Shown here piece by piece: positions 45,599 through 56,659 of a DNA stretch of 64,000 bases. Below the pieces are notes generated by a model. The model made no database searches, was not told where the DNA came from, and worked only from the letters and a program-made list of their open reading frames with translations. The stretch's first letter is position 1, and each line of letters starts with the position of its first letter. The position numbers and the translations under genes are program-made. Origin of the DNA: Mercurialis annua (lineage: Eukaryota; Streptophyta; Magnoliopsida; Malpighiales; Euphorbiaceae); assembly GCF_937616625.2 (NCBI RefSeq), contig NC_065576.1, positions 9,240,501 to 9,304,500 of the forward strand, written 5' to 3'.

Positions 45599-46360
45599 CA
45601 GTGACGAAGACAGACGACAAATTCAGGTAGGGCATAATTTAGTTAAACACTTAAAATATCAAACCACACAAAATTTACACCAAAAAATATAAATTATAAA
45701 ATTGTTAAATAAAAAGTACAACCAGAAATGAAAAAATAAACAGTACAAAATTAAAAAATTATCTATTTTTAATTGAAGACAATTATGTCATGTGAGTCTT
45801 CATTTTTTGAAACCCTTTTAAAATATCTTCATCATTAATATTCTAAAGATTTTTTTCTGTAAAACATACGAATAAGTAGATAAATTAAAAGAAACAAATG
45901 ATTTTTTTTCGTCTTATTAAACATTCAAACCCGTAAAAAACTGAATTATATATTAATATGAGCAAATAGAAATCACAAAAAAAATTGTACTAAGAAGTAC
46001 AACTGCAATAATTAAATATAATCACAGATTTTACTAAATAAATAGATAAACATTTTTCATAAAAGGCGAAAGATAATTAAATAAGAAATTGAAATGTAAA
46101 ACTAAGATTAAAGTAAACCTGGCACAATACAGTGGCGCTTTTTTAGTTTTTTGTCGACGTGTTATTTTTTTTAACTAATTCCCTCTCTAACTATTTTCCA
46201 CTTATTTTAGTTTTCTTCTAATAATTGATTAAACCCTAATCTATAATAACAACAACTCTAACTCTGGACAAATAAATAGCAAAATACCCGCTTTAAAAAA
46301 AATTAATGAAAGTGAGGTAGGGCCCAGGTTCGTGCTGGCCATACCCTACCTCCGTCACTG
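45599..46360. mobile_element. Non-autonomous hAT element
   Basis: TIRs CAGTGACGAAGACAG / CAGTGACGGAGGTAGG; a perfect 8-bp duplication AGGTAGCG at 45591-45598 and 46361-46368. GTAGGGC words stand inside both ends. Interior AT-rich, no ORF. It sits right at the 5' edge of a LINE scrap. Confidence 0.88.
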
Positions 46361-46368
46361 AGGTAGCG

Positions 46369-46620
46369 GATTTCTGAACTTGGAGAATTTATCAAGACAT
46401 TTGGCGTCTCCGAACTCAGTTTTTAGCTTGTTCTTTTTTACATGTAAATCGTTTGTTTAATAATTTAGCTCATAACTTAGCTGCCTCTGTCAAAGGTTTG
46501 TTTTTACAACATATTTAGTTTCTTCAGGCTTTCGTTGTAACAGATATTAGTGGCTTGAATGCTTCTGTATTTGCTGTTTCTTAATATATAAAATATCTGC
46601 TGTTTATTGTAAAAAAAAAA
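46369..46620 (+). pseudogene. Retroelement RNase H C-terminus and A-tail
   Basis: One frame reads IYQDIWRLRTQFLACSFLHV, then NRLFNNLAHNLAAS, one stop, and FVVTDISGLNASVFAVS before its own stop. The N.LAH.LA pattern is the C-terminal end of the RNase H-like domain found in plant LINE ORF2. A 3' UTR and an A-run at 46609-46620 follow. It is a tail-only copy of a LINE type not otherwise seen in this window. Confidence 0.6.
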
Positions 46621-47025
46621 ATTCTCACATGGGTTGGCACATATTTAATTTTTAATTTTAAACAAAATTTTGGGTAGCATCTTAGTTTATTTATATTCAA
46701 GTTCACATTACGTTAACAGGAGCAAGAAGATTTTTCAGTTTATTCTTTTTATTAGAAATAACTAAAAAGAGAGATCCTTGAAAATTGCCGGTGTAGATGA
46801 AATTTTTTAATTAGTTAATTGGAAAAATTAATTAGCAAGTGATTAAAAGTGAACTAATAAAGTACGAAAAGAAACATTTTATAATCTAGAGAATGATTCC
46901 TTGCTCTTTGACAAAAAGAAATATCCTTTTATTCTTTGTTATTTCTTTTTAATCTACTAATTTATAGCTGATTCCGTTGATATAAAAAGAATAAAAACTC
47001 TTACTTTTTATCTTCATAAAATGCT
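46621..47025. other. AT-rich intergenic DNA, no feature recognised
   Basis: Nothing supported on either strand. Confidence 0.5.
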
Positions 47026-47550
47026 AATATCCTTAAAAACCACCGACCTTTATTTTTCTTTTTTTCAATAACATCCTGATCTTGTAATTTCGTCAATTGC
47101 ACCATATTTCGTACTTTTACGTTTTAATAGCACCCTAAATTTAAAAAAATAAATAAATTTATTATTATAAGAATTAAATTTTATAAAACAATCAAATTTA
47201 AAGGTCATTTTATATCTTTTTTTACTTGGACAAATTCAAAATAGGTTCCTTAACTTAAAAAAAACTTTCAAATGAATCCTAAATAAAAATTTAATTAAAC
47301 ACATATATAATTAATTATTTAATTCAAAATTAAATAAATATTTAAAACGGAATTCACCATCCGCCTTTTCCGCCACAACTCGCCGCTCTCCGTCTCTTGT
47401 CTCCACTGGAGACGAGCTGCTCGTCTTTCATGGAAGACCAGCAGATCTGGTCTTCCAAGGGGAAGACCGGTGATAGAGAGCGGAAGCGGCGTTTGAATGG
47501 AGGTGGTGACGGAGAGCGGCGGCCCAGCGGGTCTGAAGGAAGGCAGACGT
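47026..47550. mobile_element. Half of a foldback element with a palindrome array
   Basis: The left arm GCTAATATCCTTAAAAACCA with CACCGACC resembles other MULE-type MITE ends here, but no inverted right arm was found before the Stowaway at 47634. The GC-rich core 47340-47545 contains the array described next. Confidence 0.45.
47399..47468. repeat. Palindrome array with shared arms, module GGAAGACC/GGTCTTCC
   Basis: Overlapping hairpins: GTCTCC-ACT-GGAGAC (47399-47413), AGACGAGC-T-GCTCGTCT (47410-47426), GTCTT-TCATG-GAAGAC (47423-47438), GGAAGACCAG-CAGAT-CTGGTCTTCC (47432-47456), GGTCTTCC-AAGG-GGAAGACC (47449-47468). The right arm of each is the left arm of the next. Confidence 0.9.
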
Positions 47551-47633
47551 TTTATTCAATTTATTTATTTATATATTTTTTGTTATGTAGAAGAGGGCTT
47601 GAATGTATAATTTAATACATCATATGATAACTA

Positions 47634-47921
47634 CTCCTTCTCATACACAATATTTGTCACATTTGTCTTTAACATAAAAACTAAGAAAACAATTAATATG
47701 TCTTAATTTGTAAATATTTTTACTAAGTTAACCCTACATTAAAACTTATTTATATTAATTATGACTACTATTTTTATTCGTTTATTATATTATTTCAATA
47801 AATTAGTGGGAGGGGGCAAATATGAAAAAATAGCAATTAATGTTTTTTTAATACTCTAAACTGACAAATATTATGGACCAAAAAAATTTCTCAAATGCCA
47901 AATATTATGAATCAGATGGAG
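47634..47921. mobile_element. Stowaway-like MITE
   Basis: Ends CTCCTTCTCATACACAATAT and the inverse of ...ATTATGAATCAGATGGAG, flanked by TA. Same ATAATATTTGTC TIR family as 8308-8597. Confidence 0.78.
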
Positions 47922-47957
47922 TATTATATTTTATTATATGGATAGTATAAGAAACTT

Positions 47958-48796
47958 GAAATATTTACACTCTATGCCAAAATAAGGTAAAATATTTACA
48001 AAAATACAATCTTATCTTTCTCTTTACAAAAATATTTTCCATATTTCTAAAAATACCACCTTATCTCTTTTATTAACAAAAATATAATTTTCCTCTTTTT
48101 TTTCATCTTCCTCATCTAAACCCTAATTTTATTTTCTCACTTTCTCCATTAATACTCATCACCTCCATCAATCCACTTCCCTCACTGTTCAGCCGCCGCC
48201 GTCGCAAGAACTCGTCGCCGCCGCCGTCGCGAGTAGCCGCCATCGTTTTGCAACCCATAGCCGTCGCGAGAAGCCGCCACTGTCACGAGAAGCCGCCGCC
48301 GTTTTTGCAACCATGTAGCCATCGCAAATCCGCCGCCGCAAAAACAACAGCAACAACTCTCCCAGATCTGATTGCACCGCCGCCTTCGTCGTTCTCATCT
48401 ATCGCCGTTCTTGAGATTTCAGATCTGAATTTTTTTGGAATTGTATACAATCTGTATTATATACGAATTATATACAAAATTTGGCTTCATCTTCATCTTC
48501 TCCGTTTTTCAGATTTGATATTCTCATTCTCATATATGATTTTTTTTTAAAAAAACGTATATAATTCGGATTATATACGAACTATATATGAACTATATTT
48601 AATAAAAATGTATATGTATATTATCTGATTTTATATACGAATTTTGTGCTGAATGTATACAAATTCATTTTTTTGTATACAGAAAAACTGTATTTTGATA
48701 AATATTTTTTAAAAAATGGCATTGTTTGTAAACAAAACTTTGAGGTTGTATTTTTGTAAATATTTTTATTTTTTCCGGTATTTGTAAAAAAATCTC
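47958..48796. mobile_element. Mutator-like element with GC-rich, gene-like interior (pack-MULE candidate)
   Basis: A perfect 9-bp duplication AAGAAACTT (47949-47957 and 48797-48805) flanks ends GAAATATTTACACTCTATGC and (inverted) GAGATTTTTTTACAAATACC. AAATATTTACAAAAATACAA recurs in both arms. The interior has CTAAACCCTAATTTT followed by the GC-rich CCG-repeat block 48183-48400, which looks like the 5' part of a plant gene. Confidence 0.8.
48183..48400. repeat. GC-rich GCCGCCGTCGC imperfect repeats
   Basis: Several degenerate copies of GCCGCCGCCGTCGCGAGA lie inside the MULE. Frames are open on both strands across it (to 48398 on the minus strand, to 48550 on the plus) but carry no domain that I recognise. 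Confidence 0.6.
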
Positions 48797-48896
48797 AAGA
48801 AACTTTGATATATAATTTTTTTCTTTTTGATGACGAGAGAACCCATGGTAGAGGCCGACCACCTTTCAAGGGCAGAGCCCGACTAATATATAATTT

Positions 48897-49635
48897 ATTA
48901 AACGTAGAGATAAAAAAATTACCTAATGGGTCAATTTATAATTAACTAATAATCATTATATTAATTTATATAATATTCGATCATATATTAAATTATGGGT
49001 AACATATTTATAATAATCTTACAAGGACCTGGTCACGCATAGAAGTGATGCATCGAAAGAGAAAAGGCTGCCATGAGGTGGAAGCATGAGCTGAAGATAA
49101 TTTACTAATTAATATAATATCATATAATAATTAAGTGCTTCTTAACACAGTTTTGGAACCAATGTCAGCTTTTAAAATTATGCTAAAATTACTAAAATTA
49201 AAAGTTTTATTTGGATTTACAAAGAAGTTAAACATATTTTTGGAATTTTCTACTCATTAGGCCTTATAATTGAGGCTTTAAGCATGCAAAAATGTGAAAA
49301 AGAAAATAAGTGCTCATCATATCCATCAAATCATATCACCAAATTCAATTATTGGAGCAATAATGAATAGAAAAGGTTTTCCCAAGTCAAAATTTTTAAT
49401 GTGCATAAAAGAAGATTACCAATTTGTTTAGTCCTACTTAAATTGATAAATTTATGGACAATTGTTATCTCTATTCCGTTCAAAACCAGTTTAGCAATTA
49501 ATACAAGTATCATTCTATTATAAAAAAAACAACTCTCAAATTTGACTTTGCATAATTTTGTGTGTGGTAGAATTGAACCCGTTATGGATGGTAAATTTTA
49601 GAATTTGATAACATAGCTAAAACTTTAGTGTCAAT
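48897..49635. other. AT-rich intergenic DNA, no feature recognised
   Basis: No coding or repeat structure identified. Confidence 0.5.
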
Positions 49636-49644
49636 TATAATAAT

Positions 49645-49994
49645 GGCCTAATCCATTAAAAACACCCGATCTTTTAACCCATTTTTAATCTTATCCGACA
49701 CTAAAAACTGGTCCATTTTTTTTATTTCGCATTTTCTCATTTCAATTGTACCCTTAAGCATTAAATTGATATTTTTTTTATTTGAAAAAAATTAAAATAT
49801 GTCAATTTAATGCAAAAAGGATAAATTTGACGAATTATTTTTGAATTTTTTCCAAATGAAAAAAAGTCAATTTAATGTTTAAGGGTACAATTGAAACGAA
49901 AAAATGCAAAATATGATAAAATTGACTAGTTTTCAACGTTAGTATAGGATTGAAAAAGAGTTAAAAGGTCGGGTTTTTTTTAAGTCATAAGGCG
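49645..49994. mobile_element. Mutator-like MITE
   Basis: TIRs GGCCTAATCCATTAAAAACA / CGCCTTATGACTTAAAAAAA; a perfect 9-bp duplication TATAATAAT at 49636-49644 and 49995-50003. Confidence 0.88.
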
Positions 49995-50199
49995 TATAAT
50001 AATTATGCAAAAATGTCATCTCATAGTTGGGATTGGGATAGTTTAAAAAACCACATACACCTTGTACCAATAAAATAAAATAATAATAAATAAATAATTT
50101 AAACAATAACTATTCCAAATACTTAAACTTCATAATAGATCTTGACTTATCTTCATCTTTATAGACGTTTAATGCTAAGATGTAGAATCCAATTTTTTT

Positions 50200-50530
50200 G
50201 AATCTTTCTTATGAGTTTTCATCTTGGAGAGGTAATTTTCTATTTTCGGCAGACAAGTTAACTTCGATAAAATCAATTATGTCTTCCAATTTATTCTTTT
50301 TATTCTTTTAATGTTCTTCAAACTATAGTTGTACCTTTTGAGCGTACTATAAAACATTTTTTGTGGGAGAGGTTATTTGCATAGACCATTTTAGCAAGAT
50401 TATTTGGACTGGTGTATACTTACCATACAATCATCGCATTAAATTTTTAAAATAAAAATCAAAGTTTGCTCTTAAAATGAGTTTCGAAACTTATGAGTTG
50501 ATTATGTTTAAGTGCAATTTAGGTTTAATA
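50200..50530 (+). pseudogene. LINE reverse-transcriptase scrap
   Basis: TCTTGGAGAGGTAATTTTCT and GGCAGACAAGTTAACTTCGA parallel the WRGN(L)L...AG(R)L..IKS segment of the LINE at 28.5-30.5 kb (29040-29100). HFSKIIWTGVYLPYNH further on parallels its FSKVAWSVVCLPF. Several frameshifts; both ends truncated. Confidence 0.6.
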
Positions 50531-50853
50531 ATATATTCAAGATTTAAAGAACTCCAAATACTATGGTTTATTTAACATTTTATTTTTGTCACCTCTATTT
50601 GCAACACTTCAAACATCTATAGTAAGCGGTTATGTGAGGATAAAGGAAGAGATAAAGAGTCATGTGAATATGGGGTGATAAGGAAATACCTATGTGTTTG
50701 ATTTTGATTAGTGTGATGTTTGGTATATATATATAGTTTGATTTGAGTTTTTGAGTGTTTGCATATGAGGTGGAAAATGGATTTTTTATCGGGTTTTGAA
50801 TCAAGACATTTTGAAAATCAGTTTTAAGTTAAAAAGCTAGATTTTGGTATTGG

Positions 50854-50926
50854 ATGATCGTCATTTTATTTTAGACAATTGTCTAGTTTTTAAAATCCAG
50901 ACAATCGTCTAAAATTGTAGACGATC
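50854..50926. repeat. Small palindrome cluster, module AGACAATYGTCT
   Basis: AGACAATTGTCT (50873-50884) and AGACAATCGTCT (50899-50910), with GATGATCGTC before and AGACGATC after. A weaker version of the other arrays; the Copia LTR inserted at its right edge. Confidence 0.55.
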
Positions 50927-50930
50927 TTCT

Positions 50931-51448
50931 TGTTGGATATGGCTCATTTTAGACTTGTCCCACATTGTTTAGAAAAGGGAATTGTAATTGTTGAGCTATA
51001 TACATATAGTGTAGAATCCCACATTGCTTAGGAGCGGAGGGGTGAGGACTTCCTTAGCTTATAAAAGGGAGTCTCCTCTACCCATTGAAACTCATCCCAC
51101 AACAAGCTTTATTAACTCCTAAGGATTAATTGGTTCTCTCTCGAGTTTGTATTTTGTTACAAACAATTAGTGGAGTATTTTGGGCAGTGCCCGAGGATGT
51201 AAGCCGGTTCTTCTGGCTGAACCTCGTTAAAAGGTTGGTGTTCTCTTTATTGTTTATTTATTAGCTAACGCTCAGACTAGTTGGAGTTATATATTGTGAA
51301 GTTATTTACATCGTGTGAAATTCTGTCTAAGGAGTTTGGTATTTTAGTGGTCCGCCTGTGACCCACCATTCTTTCCTGGGAATTTTCCGGTATAATTATT
51401 TAGCACAATACGTGACTCGCTAGCGTAATCGATTGAGCTTTCGCAACA
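50931..51448 (+). mobile_element. Copia-type solo LTR
   Basis: 518 bp; it starts TGTTGGATATGGCTC and ends CTTTCGCAACA, with inverted TGTTG/CAACA termini. Flanking 5-mers CTTCT and CTCCT match 4 of 5. Two ATCCCACATTG-type boxes, a TTATAAAAGGGAG promoter motif and a CT-rich leader follow in order. No internal region remains. Confidence 0.85.
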
Positions 51449-51453
51449 CTCCT

Positions 51454-52440
51454 GTCGTGCATAGTTTATAAACTTTAAATTCGACTCTAATTCATTTTAC
51501 TTGAAATTTTCAAAACTCAAACAGAATTCTCTCAATTTCAAACGCCCTATGTTTGATTCTAAGCCAAGACATTAATCTTTTGATGGTTTTTGGTGATCGT
51601 TAAGGAGTTTTGAGCAAGAATTTGAGGGTTTTACTTACATGCTCATTTTGATTTCAAAAGGAAGATTTGATACATCTTTTTTCTCAATTGATTTTTTTTT
51701 CATCAAGAGGTTAGTGGTGACCTATACTTTTGATATCCACGGTTGCATGTTGGTTTTGGAGTTTCATTTCCATTTTTAATGTTGATATTCATGGTTGGTG
51801 ATTCTTCATGCTTTATCACATGTTTTTATGCTTTAATCACCATGAATTTCTAACATGCAAAGTGTTCAGAGATGATGTTAGTTGTCGGAATTACTTTCAA
51901 GTTGGATCAAGCATGATTTTGAGTGAAAATAGGAAATAAGAGGTTTAGTTTAATCTCTAAACTTTCTTCGTCCCCACTCATAAATTATATTTGTTTCTTT
52001 AATTTATTACTATATATATATATATATATATATATCTTAACTTATATATTTTTATATTACGTCAAAATTTTCAAATTTTGATATTTTAATTTCGGGATTT
52101 TATCCGAAACTTTTAACTCTACATTTAGAGATATACTTTGATATATTTACCTTCTAAACTTTATTTGTTCCGTTCAAAATTGATTATTAAAATTTAAATT
52201 CTAAATTCCAAATTTAAATTTCTACAATTACGACCTACTTCTTAGGACACCTATAAATTAATTTTACATTTAAATAATACGTAAGTGATTGTGATTAAGT
52301 GAATATTGATCGTTAAGTTAAAAGAAAAGTTTAAAGAAAAGAGTGTATAAGTTAAAGAAATAAAGGACCGAGGACACAATTAACTATATTTGATATTGAT
52401 AATAAAGACAAAAAATAAGAAGGAATCAATAACACTAAAT
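51454..52440. other. Intergenic DNA with a (TA)n tract
   Basis: A (TA)n tract of about 24 bp lies at 52011-52035. 51540-51960 is less AT-rich but has no supported gene. Confidence 0.5.
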
Positions 52441-52469
52441 AAGTATATTAGCCAACATATTTGAGATTC

Positions 52470-52591
52470 AATCCGCTATCATGGATAGCGGATTGCCTCT
52501 AATTACATGGGCAATGTAATTAGGGCAGTCCGCTATCCTAATTAGCGGATTGCCCACATAATCCACTATTCAAGATAGCAGATTATGTGGG
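52470..52591. repeat. Palindrome array, module TCCGCTAT/ATAGCGGA
   Basis: Chained hairpins: AATCCGCTATC-ATG-GATAGCGGATT (52470-52494); GCCTCTAATTACAT...ATGTAATTAGGGC (52495-52526); GGGCAGTCCGCTA...TTAGCGGATTGCCC (52523-52555); CCCACATAATC...GATTATGTGGG (52553-52591). Adjacent hairpins share 3-4 bp. No flanking TIR found. Confidence 0.85.
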
Positions 52592-52799
52592 ACCAGACAC
52601 AAAATTTGTATTATTTTTAAAAGAGGCATGAAATTGGAATTTTCAAAATCCCGTAGACACAAATCCGTCGAAAACCCTCATAATCAAGTAAAATTCGGGT
52701 ATGTTGTACAAAACGTATTAAAATAGCATATTAACACGCTTTTTAATCAATCTTAGCATGGGAAAATACGTTTACGTTAAGAACGTACTGTTTTTAGAA

Positions 52800-53649
52800 A
52801 ATTTTAAGGCAAAGCAACTTGTCATGCATTCTAACGTATCAAATCAGCAGTTTTGAACTACACGTGATAAAAAAAGTGATGAGAGAATGATTTGGGTCCT
52901 CAGAAGTACCATCTCGAATCCTTGGCTCGTTTTCTAGTGATCCAAATGTAGAATCCAGTTTTGGATCAATGCATTGCAGGGAGTTCTTAATAGATTGAAG
53001 CGTTTCTAACTTGTTTGAAAATATGGTGTGTATGTGTGCGCGCGCGCGCGCATACAAGGATATAGGGTTCGGCCAATAGCGTATTTATGGAGGTCTGGTA
53101 CGTGCTTTTATGCTTCGAAATTGCCGGCCTACAGGGGTCCTATTTATAGGAGTGAATTAGATCTAGGGTTGTTCATAGTCTGTATTGTGTTAGGTTTCTG
53201 AAAGTGTTTGAATTGATAAACGTTTGGTATTAGGATTGAGTTAAACCTCATTTAATTAATTAAATCCCGTATTAAAACTTGATAGCTACGTAAAGAGTGT
53301 CTAAAAGTTAATTTTGGTGTCCGGAAGTGTTAAAAAAAATACTCCTACGGCCCTAAAGGTTTGGATATGGTCAATTTTAGTCCGTCAAATTTGTAAATTT
53401 GCCCATAAAATTCTAAAATATAGCAATTAGTCTAATTTCTAAACTTAGACTATATTTTTTAAAAAACTTTATAGGCTATTTATGGTTAATTACGTTTCAA
53501 TCCTTCAAATTTGCAGTTGTGCACTGATCACACCTGCTTGGATTCAAACAATTGAATCGACAGCTCGTCATCTAGATAAATTTTTTGGAAATCATCATTA
53601 GACGCTTCAGTTCCTGATATTTTGTAACTGTCGGAAATAGGTGTCTACA
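52800..53649 (-). mobile_element. Tat-like gypsy LTR, copy C (5' part)
   Basis: On the minus strand it starts TGTAGACACCTATTTCCGAC at 53649 and parallels copies A and B through TTTGACGGACTAAAATTGACC, a CCTATAAATAGG promoter motif and GGTACTTCTGAGGACCC. Similarity fades below about 52800. A (CG)n run lies at 53037-53050. Confidence 0.65.
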
Positions 53650-53695
53650 CTAATATATGACTAATGATATAATTATCTAATAATATTATGACATA

Positions 53696-53970
53696 CTCCC
53701 TCCGTCTCAAAAAAATAGTCCATTTTCTATTTTTCATACAGTTTAATAAACACAATTAATGTTATAATTTTTCACAATTTTATCTTCATTTTTATTATCA
53801 TGCCCTTAATAAATGTTATGACTAATTTACTTTTTAAGATATGGCATTAAATAATAAACTTTAAATAAGGACAAAATAAAAAATCTAACACTCTAAATTG
53901 TGAGTTATTAGAAATATGGACAACTATTTGGAATAAAAAAAAGTAATGTATTATTTTGGGATGGGGGGAG
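53696..53970. mobile_element. Stowaway MITE
   Basis: CTCCCTCCGTCTCAAAAAAA and the inverse of ...TGGGATGGGGGGAG, flanked by TA. Confidence 0.82.
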
Positions 53971-54417
53971 TAGTTTTTTTTGAGAGAAATATATAAATAT
54001 ATTTTATTTTTTTAATTAAATCATAATTTAATTTTGTATATTTTCATAATACAATTTATAATATGGACCCCAAAATCTCTAGATCCTTCACTGACTTATG
54101 TTGTATATTGTCAATGTCATTTTTTTATTAGCTTTAATGTATAATATAATATAATATTCGATCCATAAATTTATCTGAATTCGATTTATTTAAATCAAAG
54201 TGATCATTTAGTAGTAATCCAGAACCTTACTCTTATTTTCGGACCCAAAAAACGTGTGCGCGTGCAAGGATAAAGTTTGATATGTCGGCTCCTCTGTACG
54301 ACGCTTGGGTTGGAACTTAGACCCATTGAAGAGAGGTGGGTCATCACTCATCAGGTGGTGGAAGGGTGGTTTTGAACTTTTGAATATAGCTGAGGATAAC
54401 TGAAATGATTTTGAAAA

Positions 54418-54765
54418 GGTCAAATATCGTAAAAACGCTAAATCTTTTATAAAAGTTTTACAAAAGTCCCGACCTTTCAATTTTGTCAATTTTGGCCAAA
54501 AACAGATTATTTGGTTTCAATTGTGGCCAACTCCCAATTTGATTTCAATTTATCTATGTGGCGCCTACGTGACATGCACATATATTGAAAGTTCATGATT
54601 TTTGTGAAACCAAATAATACATTTTTGGCTCAAATCGATAAAATTGAAAGGTCAGGACTTTTGTGAAAACAAATAATTAATTTTTGGTCAAAATCGACAA
54701 AATTGAAAGGTAGGGATTTTTATGAAACTTTTGTGAAAGGTTTGGCCCTTTTACGACATTTGGCC
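54418..54765. mobile_element. Mutator-like MITE
   Basis: TIRs GGTCAAATATCGTAAAAACG / GGCCAAATGTCGTAAAAGGG pair over about 70 bp; a perfect 9-bp duplication TTTTGAAAA at 54409-54417 and 54766-54774. Sister of 18720-19009. Confidence 0.88.
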
Positions 54766-54774
54766 TTTTGAAAA

Positions 54775-55499
54775 GGAAGAAGTTATAAAAAAAATCGACT
54801 TTTATCAAAAATACATATCAATACTTTCATTTTTTTAAGGCACAATTAAACTTTCGTGTTTTAAAAATTGAACAATTAAATACTCGTTAGTTTAAAATCG
54901 AACATATAATCCTTTTTAATTTATTTTTAGAATACTTATCCTTTCAAATTTTCGGTAAATATTTTAAATATTAAAATTATTTTTGAACGTTTTTCCTATA
55001 TGATTACGAGAGACATGTCAGCTATTAACGAGTGTTTCTGATGGTGTTGGACGGAAGGAGTTATTTGTTCTATTTGGAAATAGAAAAAGCTTAAATATAT
55101 CAAAAAAAAAATCAAAGAATTGATTTATATTTTTATAAAAAATACTGACTGTTTTGATTTAATCTTTTTTACCTTCTGAAAATTATATAATTGCCGGTCA
55201 CAAAAATTTCGGATACTCAAATCTTTTTTATTCCTTTTTCCTGTATGATAGTTAGATTATGGGACCTCTTTTTCTGTTTCATTCCAATTGTTTTTTTATT
55301 CTCTTTCAATGTTGAAATTGTTATATTTCTTTCTATTTTTGTACAATAATTTAAAACACTTACGGAAATAAAGATGATTAAATTAGGATAAATATTTATT
55401 GTTAAAAAAAGTATTAGGATAAATATTTTTAATTTTTTTTGGCAATTCGCGAGACATTGACGTGGAAGTTGTCAAAAGATACTATAATATATTTTAATA
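54775..55499. other. AT-rich intergenic DNA, no feature recognised
   Basis: Nothing supported. Confidence 0.5.
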
Positions 55500-55736
55500 G
55501 GCCTAATAACTTAGAAGGGTCAAACGTTTAACAAAAAAATTTATAATGTCCAAACGTTTAGCAAAAGTTTCCATAATGTCTAAAATTATATTATAACATG
55601 ACACGCACGGCATGCCATATATGTTTGGACATTTTTAAAACGTTATCATATAGATTTGGACATTATCGAGACGATTTAAACGTTTGGGCATAATAGATAT
55701 TTACGCTAAACGTTTGGCCTTTTTGAATTATTAGTC
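55500..55736. mobile_element. Foldback MITE
   Basis: Arms GGCCTAATAACTTAGAAGGG / GACTAATAATTCAAAAAGGC, both followed by CAAACGTTTA; flanks TTTTAATA and TTTTCTAT match only partly. Confidence 0.65.
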
Positions 55737-56440
55737 TTTTCTATTAACATATGTTTTTTTATTATTTTAATCTATTTTCTCAAAGAATATTAGGATTGGT
55801 CAAGTTTTAGGATATGCATCTTTAACTATGTTTTAAAGAGTGTTATCTTCAATATATCAAAGGTCAATTTAACAAAGAGTCACCGATTGATTAGCACAAA
55901 CTTTTAAACAATAAGTCATTCGAGAAATGTTTCAAATCATCTCGTTGTACTTTATTTATCTTATTAATATATTTTAATTTTAAAAAAATTTACGTATTTA
56001 ATTGGTTAGGTAAAAATCAAATTAAATCCAAACATTATTTTATATATGTGATCAAACATGTTAAAATTTAAATATTTAAAGCACTACAAATTAAAATAGT
56101 TGGCTATATTGACGAGGAAATAACACAGCCTTGCATATGCCTGACTAAGGTCCTAGTCATGAATACTTTCTGCAAATTGCCCACATTCTATTCCTTTTAC
56201 GACTCTCGCTAATTTGATTTATTTGAATGAGGACAAATAAACGCACTCAAAATTAAAACATGGATCAATTACAATGTACAACAAAATTATTTTTGAAAAA
56301 GGACACTAATAATTATATAAGCATCTTACCTATAATGACAAGCCAATATATAGTCTTAATAATGACATCACTTAATTTACTAATACTTATAAAGTAATTA
56401 AGATAATTAATTAATAGAACAATATTAGTTACATAACTTT
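55737..56440. other. AT-rich intergenic DNA, no feature recognised
   Basis: Nothing supported. Confidence 0.5.
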
Positions 56441-56659
56441 CCTAAACGTACCACATCGCCCCGCTTATCACCGTCGACCATATGCGTCAGGCAACGATCA
56501 ACAACAACAATTCTTGTCTCTGGCAATCACCTCAACCCACCGTTTATCCATCCCGTCAGCAAAACGGTTAACCCTAGCTTGAACCCTAATCTTTCATGTA
56601 ATGTTACTACCAGAATTTCAATCGATAATTCATATGTTGATCTTGAGTCATAGATGGAG

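Noticed and set aside
48189..48550. Frames on both strands through the CCG-repeat block as a host gene
   Set aside because: They lie entirely within a TSD-bounded MULE and show no domain; described as a possible capture only.
48815..48890. Possible SINE on the minus strand (CCATGGGTTCTCTCGTCATC with an A-rich end)
   Set aside because: No A box, no TSD, too short to support.
51540..51960. Less AT-rich stretch as a host gene exon
   Set aside because: No frame longer than a few dozen codons, no splice structure or motif recognised.
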